From Rhizophagus irregularis (Eukaryota > Glomeromycota > Glomeromycetes > Glomerales > Glomeraceae), in contig NC_089454.1 of assembly GCF_026210795.1 (NCBI RefSeq), positions 186,001-250,000 of the forward strand: 64,000 nucleotides of DNA, written 5' to 3'. Below the pieces are notes generated by a model. The model was not told the origin of the DNA and did no database searches. It worked only from the letters and a program-made list of their open reading frames with translations. Below are positions 22,768-35,234 of this stretch, in pieces. The position numbers and the translations under genes are program-made. Within the stretch, counting starts at the first letter, position 1. Each line of letters starts with the position of its first letter.

Positions 22768-23964
22768 TAAAGCTCTGAACAGTTTGGGCTAAACCGGGGA
22801 ACTGATCCGAAACTGGCCCAAAATTCGGTTCAGTCCGGTTCAGGTATTAGAACCGAAAAACTGGCGGTTCAGTTCGGTTTAATCTGATTTTTATAAAAAT
22901 GCAAAAAATCAAATAGCCGTCCATCTAGTGATCATACAAAGTTGAGCCATATATCATTGGATTCATCTCGACGAGACGTGTCAAATGGCAGTAAGATCAT
23001 GTCTCTAGCATCAATAGATCGTAAGTTAATTCACACTAAATGATTTATAAAAAATTGGCATTAGCAGGCTATCTATCGATGCTAGAGACTTGATCTTACC
23101 ACCATTCGACTCGTCTCATTAAGACGAATCCAATGAGTCCTAATTTATATTTGTACGACCATTGGACGACGAATAAATTCATGTATCGGAATTTTTAATT
23201 TTTAACGCTTGAAAATTTTAAAAAAATGCGAAACTTGATATTATTCGCCATCCAGTGGTCGTACACGAACGAATTTATATTCATTGGATTCGTCTCACTG
23301 AGACGCGTCGAATGGTGCTAAGATCATGTCTCTAGCACTGATAGATAGCTTGCTAATTCCAATTATTTATAAATCATTTAGCATGAATTAACGTACGATC
23401 TATTGACGCTAGAGACATGATCTCACCACCATTCGACTCGTCTCATTGAGACGAATCCAATGAGTCCTAATGCATATTTGTATGACCATTGGACGACGAA
23501 TAAATTCATGTATCGGAATTTTTAATTTTTAACGCTCGAAAATTTTAAAAAATGCGAAACTTGATATTATTCGCCATCCAGTGGTTGTACACGAACAAAT
23601 TTATATTCATTGGATTCGTCTCACTGAGACGCGTCAAATGGTGCTAAGATCATGTCTCTAACACCGATAGATAACATGCTAATTCCAATTATTTATAAAT
23701 CATTTAGCGTGGGTTAACGTGTGATCTATCGATGCTAGAGACATGATCTTACCGCCATTCGACGCGTCTTGTCGAGACGAATCCAATGATATATAGCTCG
23801 AATTTATACGATCACTAGATAGCCGGCTATTCAATTTTTCGCATTTTTATAAAAATCGGATTAAACTGAACTGAACCGCTGGTTTTTCGGTTCGGTTCTT
23901 ACGGATTTCAGCTCTAATCCGAACTGTCTATAATCCAGACCAAACTGACCTGTTCAGAGCTTTA
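22768..23964. mobile_element. hAT-type non-autonomous element, TAAAGCTCTGAAC family, copy 2
   Basis: A 1197-bp element with the same ends and internal modules as 14608-15802. The flanking octamers (gttcctcc and gttgtatc) do not match, unlike copy 1, so it may be a product of recombination or of flank decay. It follows directly on the 3' end of the recognisable hAT coding sequence. Confidence 0.88.
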
Positions 23965-26474
23965 GTTGTATCTGCTCAATATTTTCAATAGAAATATCAT
24001 ATGTATCAGTAATGCTTGCTAATTTATTATGTTGGTCCTGTAATTCATTTTCAATCATTTCTATCCAATCTATTACTGTTTTTCTCCATTCGTTAGCAGA
24101 TGCTAATGGTTGTGTATAAATATTATTTATACTTTCATTATCATATTCATTTGTTTTACTATCAGTATCAGAATCTTCATTATCAGATAGAATGAAAATT
24201 TCATCATCATTTTCTAATCTTGCAAATTCTATATTATCTGAAGTTCTTGTTATAGTTATTTGATATTGTTTTGCATGATAATCTAACTCGTAAAGCTGTT
24301 GTTGTCTTTGCATACTTGCACGAATCTGGGCTAAACTTAACACTTTTTCCGCCTAAAATACCAAAAAAAAACATTGCAAAAAACTTTGTAGTTAAATTAT
24401 ATAAATAAATATGCTAATATGTTGTACCTTTAATCGATTTCTCCGTTTTGAGTGATACCATCCTATTGTTGAAAACAATCGTTCTAATGAAGCTGTTGAT
24501 AGTTGATACAGTAATTGAAAAAATTCGTTGAGCAACCCTATACAATTCTTTTGAGTAACCTTTTGTAAAATTCCAATAATCTAAAATATTGTTTTTAAAT
24601 TGCTTAAAAATAGAATCAGTATAAGGATATTTTTTTGATCTATATTCTTCAAGTTCAGCTAGTAAAACTGTTAGTTCCTCCTTAAACCATGTACAATAAT
24701 AATATAAAACCCATTTTACTAGGTGAGAAAATGATAAATTTAATGCAGGATTAAATTTTGTATCATGATAAAATGAATGTAGCAAAAATGATAATAACAA
24801 GAGAGGCTGTTCCCAATCTTTCCATCATCGCTCAATTTTTGAAAGAAGAGTAGTGGCTAATTCTTGATCTTCAAATGTTTTAAGTGTCATAACTACATTA
24901 CCAAATCCGTGAAGAACTTCGTGCAATCGTGAATTTTATCGTTGAAGTTTATTAAGTGTTGCACAATATGAAATTAAAAAGGTTTCAATTTTTTTAATAG
25001 AAATCCACCAATTATTATCTAAAATGCATTGTAAATGTTTTTTGGGAAAATCATAGCCATCAGAAATAATTTTTTCATCTATTTTCGTTGCAAGATTAAA
25101 AAAAAAAAATTGTTTAATTAAAAAGTAAAAACAAAGATCAACCCAAAATTTTTATTGCATAATACATACATGTAAAGCCCCCTTTTGTTTTTAATAAACT
25201 AGCAAAACAGTAATAGTATGAGTTCCATCGAGTAGTAGCTGGGGTTACTAATGCAATATGAACTTTGTAAATAGCTGCTTGCTCATTTTAAAGTCGTCTA
25301 AAACTATACTTTTGACCGACTGAAAAAAGTAATTAAACTAATAGTCCCTTCAGCAGCATTACTCAGACTTGATGACTCTTTAAATATATCTCCAATACAC
25401 AAATTCATCTGGTGCACAAAGCACGGCAAAAATATCTTGTCCTGGTATTGGAAGTGCAATCGTTTTCTAAATCAATAAAATTAATAAATAATTTTAAATA
25501 ATTTTATAAACCTAAAATTAAAAATAATTATTATTGATTACCTTGCAGCAACATTTTCTGAAGTAGAGTCTGTAATTAATCCATTAATTTTAATATTCTT
25601 TTTTTCAAGCTCATCAAATGATTTTTTCGTTTCATCTATTATAATATCACTAGTACATCTTTTTCCACTGATATCCTCAACTTTCCATATAATCATATTG
25701 CATTCTGAAGTAAATAAAACGGCCCTAATAAATTTTGACGAGAAATATTTTTCCAACCATCAAAAGCTAGCATAATCCCAAGATCATCATTAATAGCATC
25801 ATTAAAAACAATATCTTTAAGGTTATTGGATGCTTTTTTAAGAATTCTGCCGCTAAGCTGCTTACGATCTGGTAACTCTAACATTGGATTAAGCCATTTA
25901 AAGAGCTCTTTAACTGCTGGATTATCAACCCAACGAAAAGCAAAATCACAAGCTACAGTAACATCTAATAGTAACTGTTCAAATGTTTCTATTTGTTCTG
26001 GCTTTAATTCATGATACATATAGTTATCAGGGGACCAAAGCTTCGAAATGAAATATCTGATATGCTACTTATGCTGTTTGCACGTGATGATTTATAAAAA
26101 AAATTGTTCAAATTAGAAGAACCTTGGGAAGGTGTTGATGTGTTTGATAGCGGTGTTAATACTTCAGTTTTACCCTTATCAAAGTCATTATCTATTGATA
26201 ATCATTATCGTTTAATTGGTTTTTTTGAACCATACTCTATAGTTTTCTGAATTATAGCTTGAGTCTCTTCTGAAGAGTGTCTTTCAGCCCAATAAGGACA
26301 ATTTTCGAGATGCTTTGCACATGCACGTTTTGTATTTGTAAACCTCTGTTTCATCGCTTCCTCTCAATCCAAACTTCTAACACATTCTTAACAAACTGCA
26401 TAATTATTATATTTATTGAACTTTTCTTCTAACATTAAAAAATATCCACTAAGTTTATGTTTTTCGCGCATCAT
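23965..26474 (-). pseudogene. hAT transposase with BED-type zinc finger, heavily decayed
   Basis: The likely start is at 26474 (MMREKHKLSGYFLML). A BED-like finger follows (C..C at about 26400 with a TAA between the cysteines, then ACAKHLENCPYW). The segment 26019-25693 carries the hAT core with LAFDGWKNISRQNLLG (first acidic residue); a frame change near 25745 leads into 25756-25538 with LITDSTSENVAA (second aspartate). Segment 24800-24414 holds the C-terminal dimerisation region (ELYRVAQRIFSITVST). The exon 24343-23965 is acidic and coiled. A T-rich intron separates 24414 from 24343. Multiple stops and frame changes exclude activity. The gene lies inside the segment inferred to have been inverted. 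Confidence 0.8.
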
Positions 26475-26543
26475 TTTTAATATCGCAATTAAAAAAAAAG
26501 ATTATCGGAAATTCAGGTTTGACGATTTATCAATTATCATTAT

Positions 26544-26755
26544 GTGTTACGAAAATTTAATTGGATGATGAATTGGACCAAGTCCAATTGTACGTCCAAT
26601 TGCCTAATTGGACGAATTGGTTATAGTCCAAATCCAACAGATGTATATTGGACCAATTGGACAATTGGACGCAATTGGTCTATATCCAATTGTCCAATTG
26701 TCCAAATTGTCCAATTAAATCAATTGGAATGAATCCAATACCAACACTGAAAATC
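26544..26755. repeat. CCAATTGG-rich inverted repeats
   Basis: Many overlapping copies of 'ccaattg' and 'caattgg' make a dense palindromic block. Its right edge ends CCAACACTG, which resembles the hAT-type terminus at 46120. The left partner is not clear. The open frame 26544-26732 is a by-product. Confidence 0.6.
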
Positions 26756-26756
26756 A

Positions 26757-27209
26757 CGCTTTAGCATTTGTTAGATGGTATCGTCCAGTAAATGATCATA
26801 ATACTAAATTTCACTGTAGAATTAACGATGAAGTTGAATCTTGTAATATTGAATTATGGAAAAAAAATTTTTTTGAATATAGCTAAGGTTGCTTGTTTAA
26901 ACCTCTTTAAAATCCTATAATTAGTTTCGTCAAAATTTTACTATAGATTTATTATAGTTTTGGCAGAGTTTCGGCAGTTTCGGCATTTATAATAAGTTTC
27001 AGCAGTTTCGCCATTCTCCAAAGTTTCGCCAGTTTTTTAATATAACTTTAATATAGTTTCAGCAGAATTTCGCTTTTTGGCGAAACGCCATCTTCTTTTA
27101 AACCCTAGGTTTCGGCAAGTAACCTTAAATATAACAGAGATTGTATTATTCCAATACATAGTATATTAGATCGATTTGTTGAAGGCTCTTTTACAATAGG
27201 TAAAAAAAT
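26757..27209 (+). pseudogene. Remnant exon of an unidentified transposon-type gene, split by a MITE
   Basis: From 26757 the plus strand reads AFVRWYRPVNDHNTKFHC (after HAL) and continues through ESCNIELWKKNFFEY to the element at 26884. After removing the element and one 8-bp duplicate it continues in frame with RDCIIPIHSILDRFVEGSFT, then meets a possible donor GTAAAA at about 27210. The in-frame join makes the coding interpretation convincing, but I do not recognise the family. The 5' side is cut by the CCAATTGG repeat block. Confidence 0.6.
26884..27127. mobile_element. hAT-type MITE, TAAGGTTGC family, copy 2
   Basis: A 244-bp element with TAAGGTTGCTTG..CAAGTAACCTTA ends. The flanking octamers are AATATAGC and AATATAAC (one mismatch). 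The interior is nearly the same as in the copies at 5639 and 42899. Confidence 0.92.
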
Positions 27210-28449
27210 ATATATCAATAATACCAATTAATAGAAAAATACATATTTAAAATTAATTTCAATTATATATATATTTATAAATAATAAATAAATTCAGCAG
27301 TAGATCATTAAATAAGTAAACACTGGTCAAAATTAATACTATCGGGTACCTATCGGTACCTGATATGTGTACAATATATGTGATATATGTGTATGATATT
27401 TAACAATGCTACACATATCAGGTATCCGATATGTGTAGTAGAAATGCAGAAAAACGGTGACACATCATGTAAATATCAGCATATACATCTTACACATATC
27501 GGGTAGTTAAATATCGGTCACATATCATAGACTTATTGGGTACCCGATATATTATGATATATATCATATAGATATCATACAGATATCATACAGATATCAG
27601 ACGGATAGATATAGGATAATGATTTCGTATTAATACTAGTAGATTTATAATTTAATTCAGGCAAAAAAATTATAAAATGCAATCATAATTTATATTTTTT
27701 TTTAATTTTAATTCAAAACTTTATTACAATTTAAATTTATTTACACTTTTTAATTAAAAAAAACAATTATACTAATTATACTTGAATATTTGAATAAATA
27801 TATATAATATATAACTTCTACTAAAAGTAGCATAAAAATAAAATCACTTGTTTGCTTATACCTGTTTGATTATTTAAAAGAAGCATTAATGATAAATATA
27901 TTAGTAAGAGAAAAGAGAATGTTATTAAAAAATATTAGTATAGATATATAAATATAGAAAATATTAGTAGAAACATTAGCAGAAAGAAAAAGTTAATAGA
28001 ATAAAAAATGTTAGTAGAAAGAGAACGTATATCAGTAGTAATATAATATTAATAGAAAATATTAAATAGTAGAAATGTTAATATAGTAGAAAAAAATAAT
28101 AGAAAATATATTAGTAGGAGTATTAGTAAAAGGAAAGAAAGAAACGAAAAAAATTGGTAGAAAAACATTAATAAAGAAAAGAAATATTAGTAATATATAC
28201 CTTTTTATGCATTTCTAGATATAACAAATAAAAAAAAAATATAAAAATATGTATTTCTGGATATATTAAATAGATAAAAAATTGTTTTTTAAGTAAAAAA
28301 AAATTGAGAACGAAGAAAAGGTTTTAATAAGATAAACAAAAATGCGAAATGTAAATATTTAAATTATGTGATCACATGATAACAATATTACGTAACTTAC
28401 CACATGTTATTTTATAGCCTGAATACATTTATAATTAAATTTGGTAAAA

Positions 28450-29455
28450 TTACGTCGTAAAACAAAAATTTCTCAATCCAAACGACCCCTTCGATTAAAA
28501 AATTATCAAAAAAAAAATCTTTCCAAATGAACCCTTAGAAAATTTCTCATCAAAAAAATATTTGAAATGACCCCTCTAGTTAAAAAATTTTTTAAAAAAT
28601 CTCTCCAAATGAACCCTTAGAAGATTTATTAAAAAAATCTCAAAAAATCTTCCAAATGAATTCTTAGAAATTTCTTTATTAAAAATAAAATGTCCCAAAT
28701 GATCCCTTTAGTTAAAAAAAATCCCAAAAAATAATTTCCCCAAATGAACTCCTAGAAATTTTCTGTTAAAAAATGTCCTAAACGATCCCTTTGGTTAAAA
28801 AATTCTTAAAAATAATCTCCTCAGACGAACTCTTAGAAAATTCTCTATCAAAAATGTTTCAAACGATCCCTTGGTTAAAAAATTCTCAAAAATAATCTCC
28901 CCAAATGAATCCTTAGAAAATTCTCTATCAAAAAATGCCCTAAACGATCCCCTTGATTAAAAAATTCAAAAAATAATTTCCCTAAACGAACTCTTAGAAA
29001 ATTCTCAATCAAAAAATGCCCTAAATAATCCTTTTAGTTAAAAAATTCTCGAAAAACTATTTTCCAAACAAATTCTTAGAAAATTCTCTATCAAAAATGT
29101 CCAAACGTTCCCTTTAATTAAAAAATTCTCAAAAACAATCTCTCCAAACGAATCATTAGAAAATTCTTTATCAAAAATGCCCTAAAGCGATCCCCTTAAT
29201 TAAAAAATACAAAAAATAATTTTCCTAAACGAACTCTTAGAAATTTCTCTATCAAATGATACCTTCAGTTAAAAAATTCTCAAAAAATAATTTTTCCAAA
29301 CAAACTCTTAGAAAATTCTCTATCAAAAAAATTCTCTATCAAAAAATCTCTTTGGTTAAAAAATTCTCAAAAATAATCTCTCCAAATGAATCATTAGAAA
29401 ATTCTCTATCAAAAAATGCCCTAAATGATCCTTTTAATTAAAAAAATTCTCGAAA
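28450..29455. repeat. About 80-bp tandem array, short version
   Basis: Reverse complement of the 19420-21235 array with about 12 units. The frame 29256-29441 mirrors 19431-19616 and is not a gene. Confidence 0.85.
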
Positions 29456-29639
29456 AACCATTTGGATACATAATCAGTAACTGCGACTACAGTCATATGA
29501 CTTGCTAAACGATTAACTGATAATCTATTTTTTTAAAAAAAGGTTATAAAAAAAATAATTTTTTTTTTTAGTTTAATTTCCAGATCAGAATTCGCTCGGA
29601 GCCGATAATAAGATATTTTTTTATTTTTTCCTTTATTTT

Positions 29640-30540
29640 AGAAATGAAATTAATTAGGAACGTTCTTTCAAAGATTTCTAGGCTAAAGGTAATGAAGTAT
29701 GTGGTCATTGTGGTGTGAATGGTGTTAGGAATTCCACTAATGCCATTTCTTTATCTTTTTTAGGTTTTTAGGCAGTTTTTAAACAACTCTTAGACAAACG
29801 GCATGTAATGGAGTGTATATATATATATAGTTGAGTGTTGTATTACTAATGGTGTTATAAAATATAATAACTAACGCCACTATTTTTTATTTTTAGGATT
29901 CTTGATAGTTTCTGAATAATCCTTCGCGGTAGGTCTTTTCCTTGGGTATTAATGGCGTTATTAATAAACTATATAATAATGCCTTTTTTATTTTTTTTTA
30001 GGTTTTAAGTCAGACGATTATTTGCAATGAGTTTCTTTTGGTGATTATATGGAGCGATATTAACACATTTTACTTCTTTCTTTTTCTGATTTTTAGACGA
30101 TTCGTTGATAACTGTTTATGGTAAGTCTTTTGGGTGGGTGTTAATACAGTAGTACTATTAAACTATAATAACACCTTTTTTTTGTTTTTAGGTTTTAAAA
30201 TAGTTTCTGGATGTCTCCTTGCGGTATGTTTCTTTGAGTAGTTATGTGGTGATATTAATGGCATATTAAATCCATTTGTTTTTTTTTTCGTTAGGTTTCT
30301 GAATGGTTTTTGTGGATAAAAAACACAGATTTCTGTACCGGTAATAAGTTTCTTTTGGTTGGTATGTGAATGTTAATGACGTTAGGATTCAGTACTAACA
30401 TAATTTCTTCTATTTTTTAGGTTCTTGGACAATGCTTTAAACGATTTTTGGATAAAACATTATGGTAGGTTCTTTTGTTAATGCAATAATGGTATTATTA
30501 AACAAAGCTAACACTTTTTTTTTTATTTTTTTATGTTTCT
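29640..30540 (+). repeat. Exon-like tandem units in CACTA copy B
   Basis: Seven units carry 'tttttag' followed by 'gtttctgaatggtttttgtg'-like sequence and a GGTAGGT/GGTAAGT-like site, then a spacer able to fold, for example around 'acagtagtactattaaacta'. Spacing is 110-170 bp. Confidence 0.7.
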
Positions 30541-30748
30541 TGGATTAAAACGCGTAATGTAGATCAGACATGATCGTAATGTCAAGATCAACTAAGACGT
30601 GACATCTGATATTAGAACTTAGAAGTTGTTTGTTGGAATCGAACCAACTGGAACAATGTTCCAAACCATTAACAACATAATATAAATAGATAGAATAGGA
30701 TAAATTAATGAATAATTTAAATATAATAATGAAATAAATATATTATAT

Positions 30749-30786
<38 letters not shown>

Positions 30787-31188
30787 AGTACATATAAATG
30801 AATAAATAATAAAAAGAAATCAGGTTTCGACATAGCAAATATACACCTGATATCATAAATAGTTCGGTAAGGATTAAGAGAAATATCAGATTGCTGAAAT
30901 TCTCCTGATATTCATATAACACTTACCGTTATGTTCTGACCTAAAAGTCATATGACAAATCATTTGACCTGTAATTAGTACCCGATATATATTAGAAATA
31001 TATCAGTGACATATTGGGCGATATATATCTGATTATATAGGTGCCCAAAATATACCAGTGTATATCGGTGACATATTGGGTACCCGATGTTATACCCGAT
31101 ATATGTAAATGCCCAATATATATCTGATTAGTCACCGATATATAGGTGCCCGATATATACCCGATAGCATAGATTTTGACCAGTGGAT

Positions 31189-33250
31189 ATGCATAAATGT
31201 AGAAGGTTATATTGATTTTGGGTGTAAGTTTGCTAATAAAAATTCAAAACAAAAATAAAAATATTCTGGGAAAAAAATGGTTAAATATACCATTTAATAT
31301 CATATGTTACACTTAATGTGACAGGAGTATACTAAATAAATATTAGTATATTTTCTTTTAAACTTCCTTTCCCAATTCTCTTTCTCTTCATTCCCTTTTC
31401 CCATTTTTCATTCCTTTTCTCTCCCATTCTTTCGCTATTCCCCTCTCCTTTGTCCTTTCATACTTTATTTTTAAAAAAAAAGTTGAAAAGCACACGTAAA
31501 AAAATACAAAATTTCTTTTTTTTAGGCGGTTATTTCAGTTCCCTCCTGGACGGTAAGCTTTAATTTTTTTTTCTTCAATTATTTTTATTTCAGTGAAATT
31601 ATTTCATTTCTAATGGCTTATTTCTTATTTTTTTAGACGGTTTTGTCCTTTGTATATTTGGACGTGTGGAAATTCAGTAGGAAAAGGGAAAGGGAGAGAG
31701 AGTGTGAATATTCTTCCATATTATTATATTTTGACAAAACATTTATTAACCTTCAATTTTTTCTTTTTTTTTCAAACAGAATTGGGTTTCATTTAACACG
31801 CGAGTTTTCAGTTTTTCTTTTTTAGAGACTCTTCAAATTTTTGGCAGTAAGACTTATTTTTTATTTACTAATTTTTTTATTTTTAAATGATCTTTATTAA
31901 CAGCTCATTTCTTTTTAGGAATGGGGACGGTTCCATCAGTTCAGTTCCGTTTCTGCTGAGCGGTTTAACCGGTTTTGAATTGGTTCGCTCAAAAAACGAT
32001 TCTGAGTGGTTCAGTTTTGGTTCGGTTCTGTGGAACAGTTCTAGTTAGTTCGAATCTGATGAACAGCTATGATAATTCTGGCCAGAATCAAACTATCTGC
32101 ACGAAAATTTCCTTTTTTGAATTTCATGTAACCCAATTTATAAGGAATTGAATTTCCTTTTTTGGATTGTATAACATCACGTGATCAGTTTAACTGAACT
32201 GAACCGCAGTTCAATTTAAACTGGTTCTCAGTTCTGGTTTAGTTCTTAGTTCTAAACCAGGTTCGAACCGCTCAACCGGCAAACTTTCCCATCTCTATTT
32301 CTTTTTCTTTTTTAGGCAGATCTTTCAGGTTTCTAGAGTTTGGATGTTATTAGATGGTTTGGATCTTTAAGTACTTGAATGTATGGGAATTTGGTAGTAG
32401 AGGCCATTTTTTATTATTCTTTAATGAAACATTTATTAATGTTTCGTCTTCTTTTTCTTTTTAGATAGCTTCTTCTTCAGGACCTTTAAAACATGCGAAT
32501 TATGGTATTTAATTTTGATTCTTAAACTTCTTTATTATAACAAAATATCAACCTAACAATTTTGTTTTTTATTCTTTTTTAGGCGAGTTTTTGGCTCTTT
32601 GGATATGACATTTTGGTAATATTTTGTATAAAAATTATTACGTAATACGCGACATATTATCTTAAGGTATATCTCTTTTTGTATACTCTATTATAATTGC
32701 TAAAAATAATCGATTTACATAAAACAAAAACTTATAAATATCCATTACATTCCCACTTATCCATTATTTATTTTAACAAAACGTTTATTAACATTTTGTC
32801 TTATTTTTTTTTTTTTAATCAGCTTCTTTGAAACTTCTTTGACGCGGATTCGTAAGTTTTTTTCTTCAATTTATTTTATCTTTTTTAGACAGCTTGCTCT
32901 TCGGATTTGGATAGCATGCATTATTTGAATGAAATCATTTCATTATAATCTGCGACTAAAAAAGATGAAAATCAAGATAGGATAATAGAAAACGCATTAG
33001 ATTAGGTGAGCTATTTTTTCGCTATTATTTGTTTTAATGAAATGAATGAAATGTATTCTAACATTTCGTTATTTCTTTTTTTAAATGGGCCTGAACATGT
33101 GAGATTTTGGTAATTGTTTTTCTTTAAAAAATTTTTTTAACAAAACGTTTGCTAACGTTTTTGTTTCTCTTTTTTCCTTTTTTTAGGTACCAGTTCTCTG
33201 GTTCTCTATCAGTAATTTTAATAAATATATGGATAATAATAAATGTAATA
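31189..33250 (+). repeat. Degenerate exon-like array (left part)
   Basis: The first 68 bases (31189-31256) are the displaced coding end described at 22360-22765. From about 31500 a series of blocks follows the scheme T-tract plus TTTTTTAG, about 50-60 nt, then GGTAAG-like or ATTTTGGTAA, with spacers such as 'aaaacgtttattaacatttt'. Examples of the AG site are at about 31527, 31637, 32316, 32465 and 32583. The same series resumes at 42160-42540 beyond the CACTA insertion. It could be a decayed many-exon gene, but no continuous reading frame links the blocks. Confidence 0.5.
31916..32297. mobile_element. hAT-type MITE with TAG(A/G)(G/A)ATGGG ends
   Basis: A 382-bp element with left end TAGGAATGGGGACGGTT and right end, reverse complemented, TAGAGATGGGAAAGTTTGCC. 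It is flanked by the 8-bp repeat TTTCTTTT (31908-31915, 32298-32305). The low complexity of the duplication lowers certainty, but the ends fit hAT termini. The interior is rich in GGTTC/GAACC words. Confidence 0.8.
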
Positions 33251-33897
33251 ATATACTCACTAGTCAAAATAAGGCAAATCAGAAATAAGGCAAATCATCC
33301 TTATTTTGGCTAAATTTTGGCTAATAATCAATAATCGTCTGTATATTAGGTGATATTTAGCGTAGCTGATTTCTGATTTCACTAGTCGAAAAAGGCTGGC
33401 CTATATTCAATTAAAAATTTGACCATGATTTATGATTAGACATTAGTTGAGTAGTCTAATTAAACGTCACGCATTACACGTATCAAAAGTTTAAAAAAAA
33501 ATATTTTTTAAACTTTCCCTTTTTCCTTCCTTTCACTTCTTTTCGTCCTTTACTCCTTTACTTTCTTTTGTCCTTTCCTAAGGTTGCTTGCCGAAACTAG
33601 AGGGTTTCGGCAGAATGGCGTACGCGAAACTGCTGAAACTAGTTTCGCGAAATCATCAAGAAATGCCGAAACTGTGAAACCTATCAAAATCATGAAACTG
33701 CCGTAACTTGCCGAAACTGTTTCGGCGTTTCGGCAATACTTTCTATATGATTTAATTAGAGTTTCGGTATTTAAACAATTTATAAGAATAAAGACAATAT
33801 GATTTTTTGTATGTAAATATTTATTTTATAATATTTAATATTAAACTAATAAAATATACGATTAAAAATATAATAAAAATTAAAATTAATAATATCT

Positions 33898-34572
33898 TTA
33901 TCTTCTATGTGGGGACCTGCTTCTACCTCTTCTTCTATCTCTACTTCTGTCCCGTCTTCTATCTCTACTTCTATCTCGTCTTCTATCTCTATTTCTATCT
34001 CGTTTTCTATCTCTACTTCTTGATCTACTTCTTGATCGAGACCTAAATCGCGACCTTTTTCATTCCCTTTGCAATCTATATTCATATCGACGTCGATCAT
34101 ACGCAGCATGCTGCCGTTGATACTCTCGTCTAAACAGATCTAAAATCCAATAAAAATATTAATGAATTGAATGAATTGCCTAAATAAAATTAATTTAAAA
34201 TAATAATTAATAATAATTACCGGTTTGTAACCAGAATTCATCGTTCATATCAGCAAAACACGCTCTATCGAAACTATTTGGGCTTATAATAGGAATGTCG
34301 TCATCATTATTATTTATTATCCTACTGAGGTTTTCATAACCTCGTTTGAGGGCATTCCATTTTGTTTGGCATTGCCTGGGTGTCGCTGCAAATCCTGTTG
34401 CAACGAACACCCTATTTGCTATTATTGTCCATGCATTTATATGATGACGGTTTGCAATTCTTTCGAATTGCTGATGTAAGTTTCTTCATTCCGCGATTAA
34501 TTGCCTAGCTGCGTTAATCGTCCATTGGAATACTGGTGGTGGCGGTGGGACAAAAGGTACTAATGCTGCCAT
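33898..34572 (-). pseudogene. Myb/SANT-like protein with C-terminal RS repeat
   Basis: The start ATG is at 34572 (MAALVPFVPPPPPVFQWTIN). The Myb/SANT-like helices read QFERIANRHHINAWTI and ATPRQCQTKWNALKRGYENL, then SFDRACFADMNDEFW. Exon 1 ends at 34221, intron 34220-34140 is GT..AG, and exon 2 (34139-33898) reads DLFRREYQRQHAAYDRRRY before a tail of alternating R-S and R-D (RSRFRSRSRSRSRDRKRDR) that ends SPHRR. Two in-frame TGA codons break this copy: codon 29 (34488-34486, where tryptophan would fit) and one after LQRE in exon 2 (where CGA arginine would fit). Myb/SANT partners help transposases recognise DNA in PIF/Harbinger elements; an RS tail is typical of splicing factors. The job here is inferred as element binding. 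A minus-strand frame covering exon 2 in another phase is acidic and not the gene. Confidence 0.78.
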
Positions 34573-35234
34573 TTTTTATTTTTATGATTTTTTCGTAACT
34601 TAAAAATTAAATACAATTTGAAAATTAAAATATAATTTGGTTTTGAATTGCGAAAAAAAAATTCAAATTTCATAATATTTATAATAATTTTAAAATTCGT
34701 TATAATGTTTAAAACATGAACTGATGAACATAATAACATTCTACATAATTAAAGTATTTGTAACAAAATAAACACAGTTTTGATTCTAATGTAATAAATT
34801 TAATTAACGCAGTTCTAAATTTTTTTTTGTAACGCAGTTCTTAAAATTTATTGATCTAATGTAATAAATTTAATTAACAAAGTCCTTAAAACTTATTGAT
34901 TCTAATATAATATGCTTATCCTTATTCCTTAATTAAATTGCACTATTTTTAAAATATAATATGCTTATGCTTATTCCCTAATTAAATTGCACTATTTTTA
35001 AAATATAATATGCTTATGCTTATTCCTTAATTAAATTGCAATATTTTAAAATATAATATAAAATTACAATTGCCTGCATTGCCTGCATAATTATATGTTA
35101 ACTGGACTTTGATCGCGAATATTTTGCCCTGCATAATTACATCATTTATTTCCTAAATAGTATTATCATTTAAATCACATGATATTAGAATTAATTCTTA
35201 TTGGATTAACTATTGTAATTATTTTTCATTATTA
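34573..35234. other. Spacer between the two hAT-element genes
   Basis: AT-rich DNA with an imperfect triplicate of 'ttaattaaattgcactattt' and 'aaaatataatatgcttatgc' at about 34910-35060. It should hold the 3' end signals of the transposase gene and the promoter of the Myb/SANT gene; no motif can be assigned. Confidence 0.45.

Larger units (their letters stand above)
27321..31185. mobile_element. CACTA-type non-autonomous element, copy B (3.9 kb, inverted relative to copy A)
   Basis: It is the reverse complement of copy A: left end CACTGGTCAAAATTAATACT, right end reading inward CACTGGTCAAAATCTATGCT. It lacks the 529-bp insert of copy A and has fewer tandem units. Flanks are AAA (27318-27320) and GAT (31186-31188). 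Sequence identity with copy A looks very high over long stretches such as 28200-28450 against 21240-21490. Confidence 0.9.

Noticed and set aside
33846-34109. Acidic E-V-E-I repeat frame on the minus strand
   Set aside because: It is an alternative phase of the RS-repeat exon; the RS phase continues the Myb/SANT exon across a GT..AG intron.
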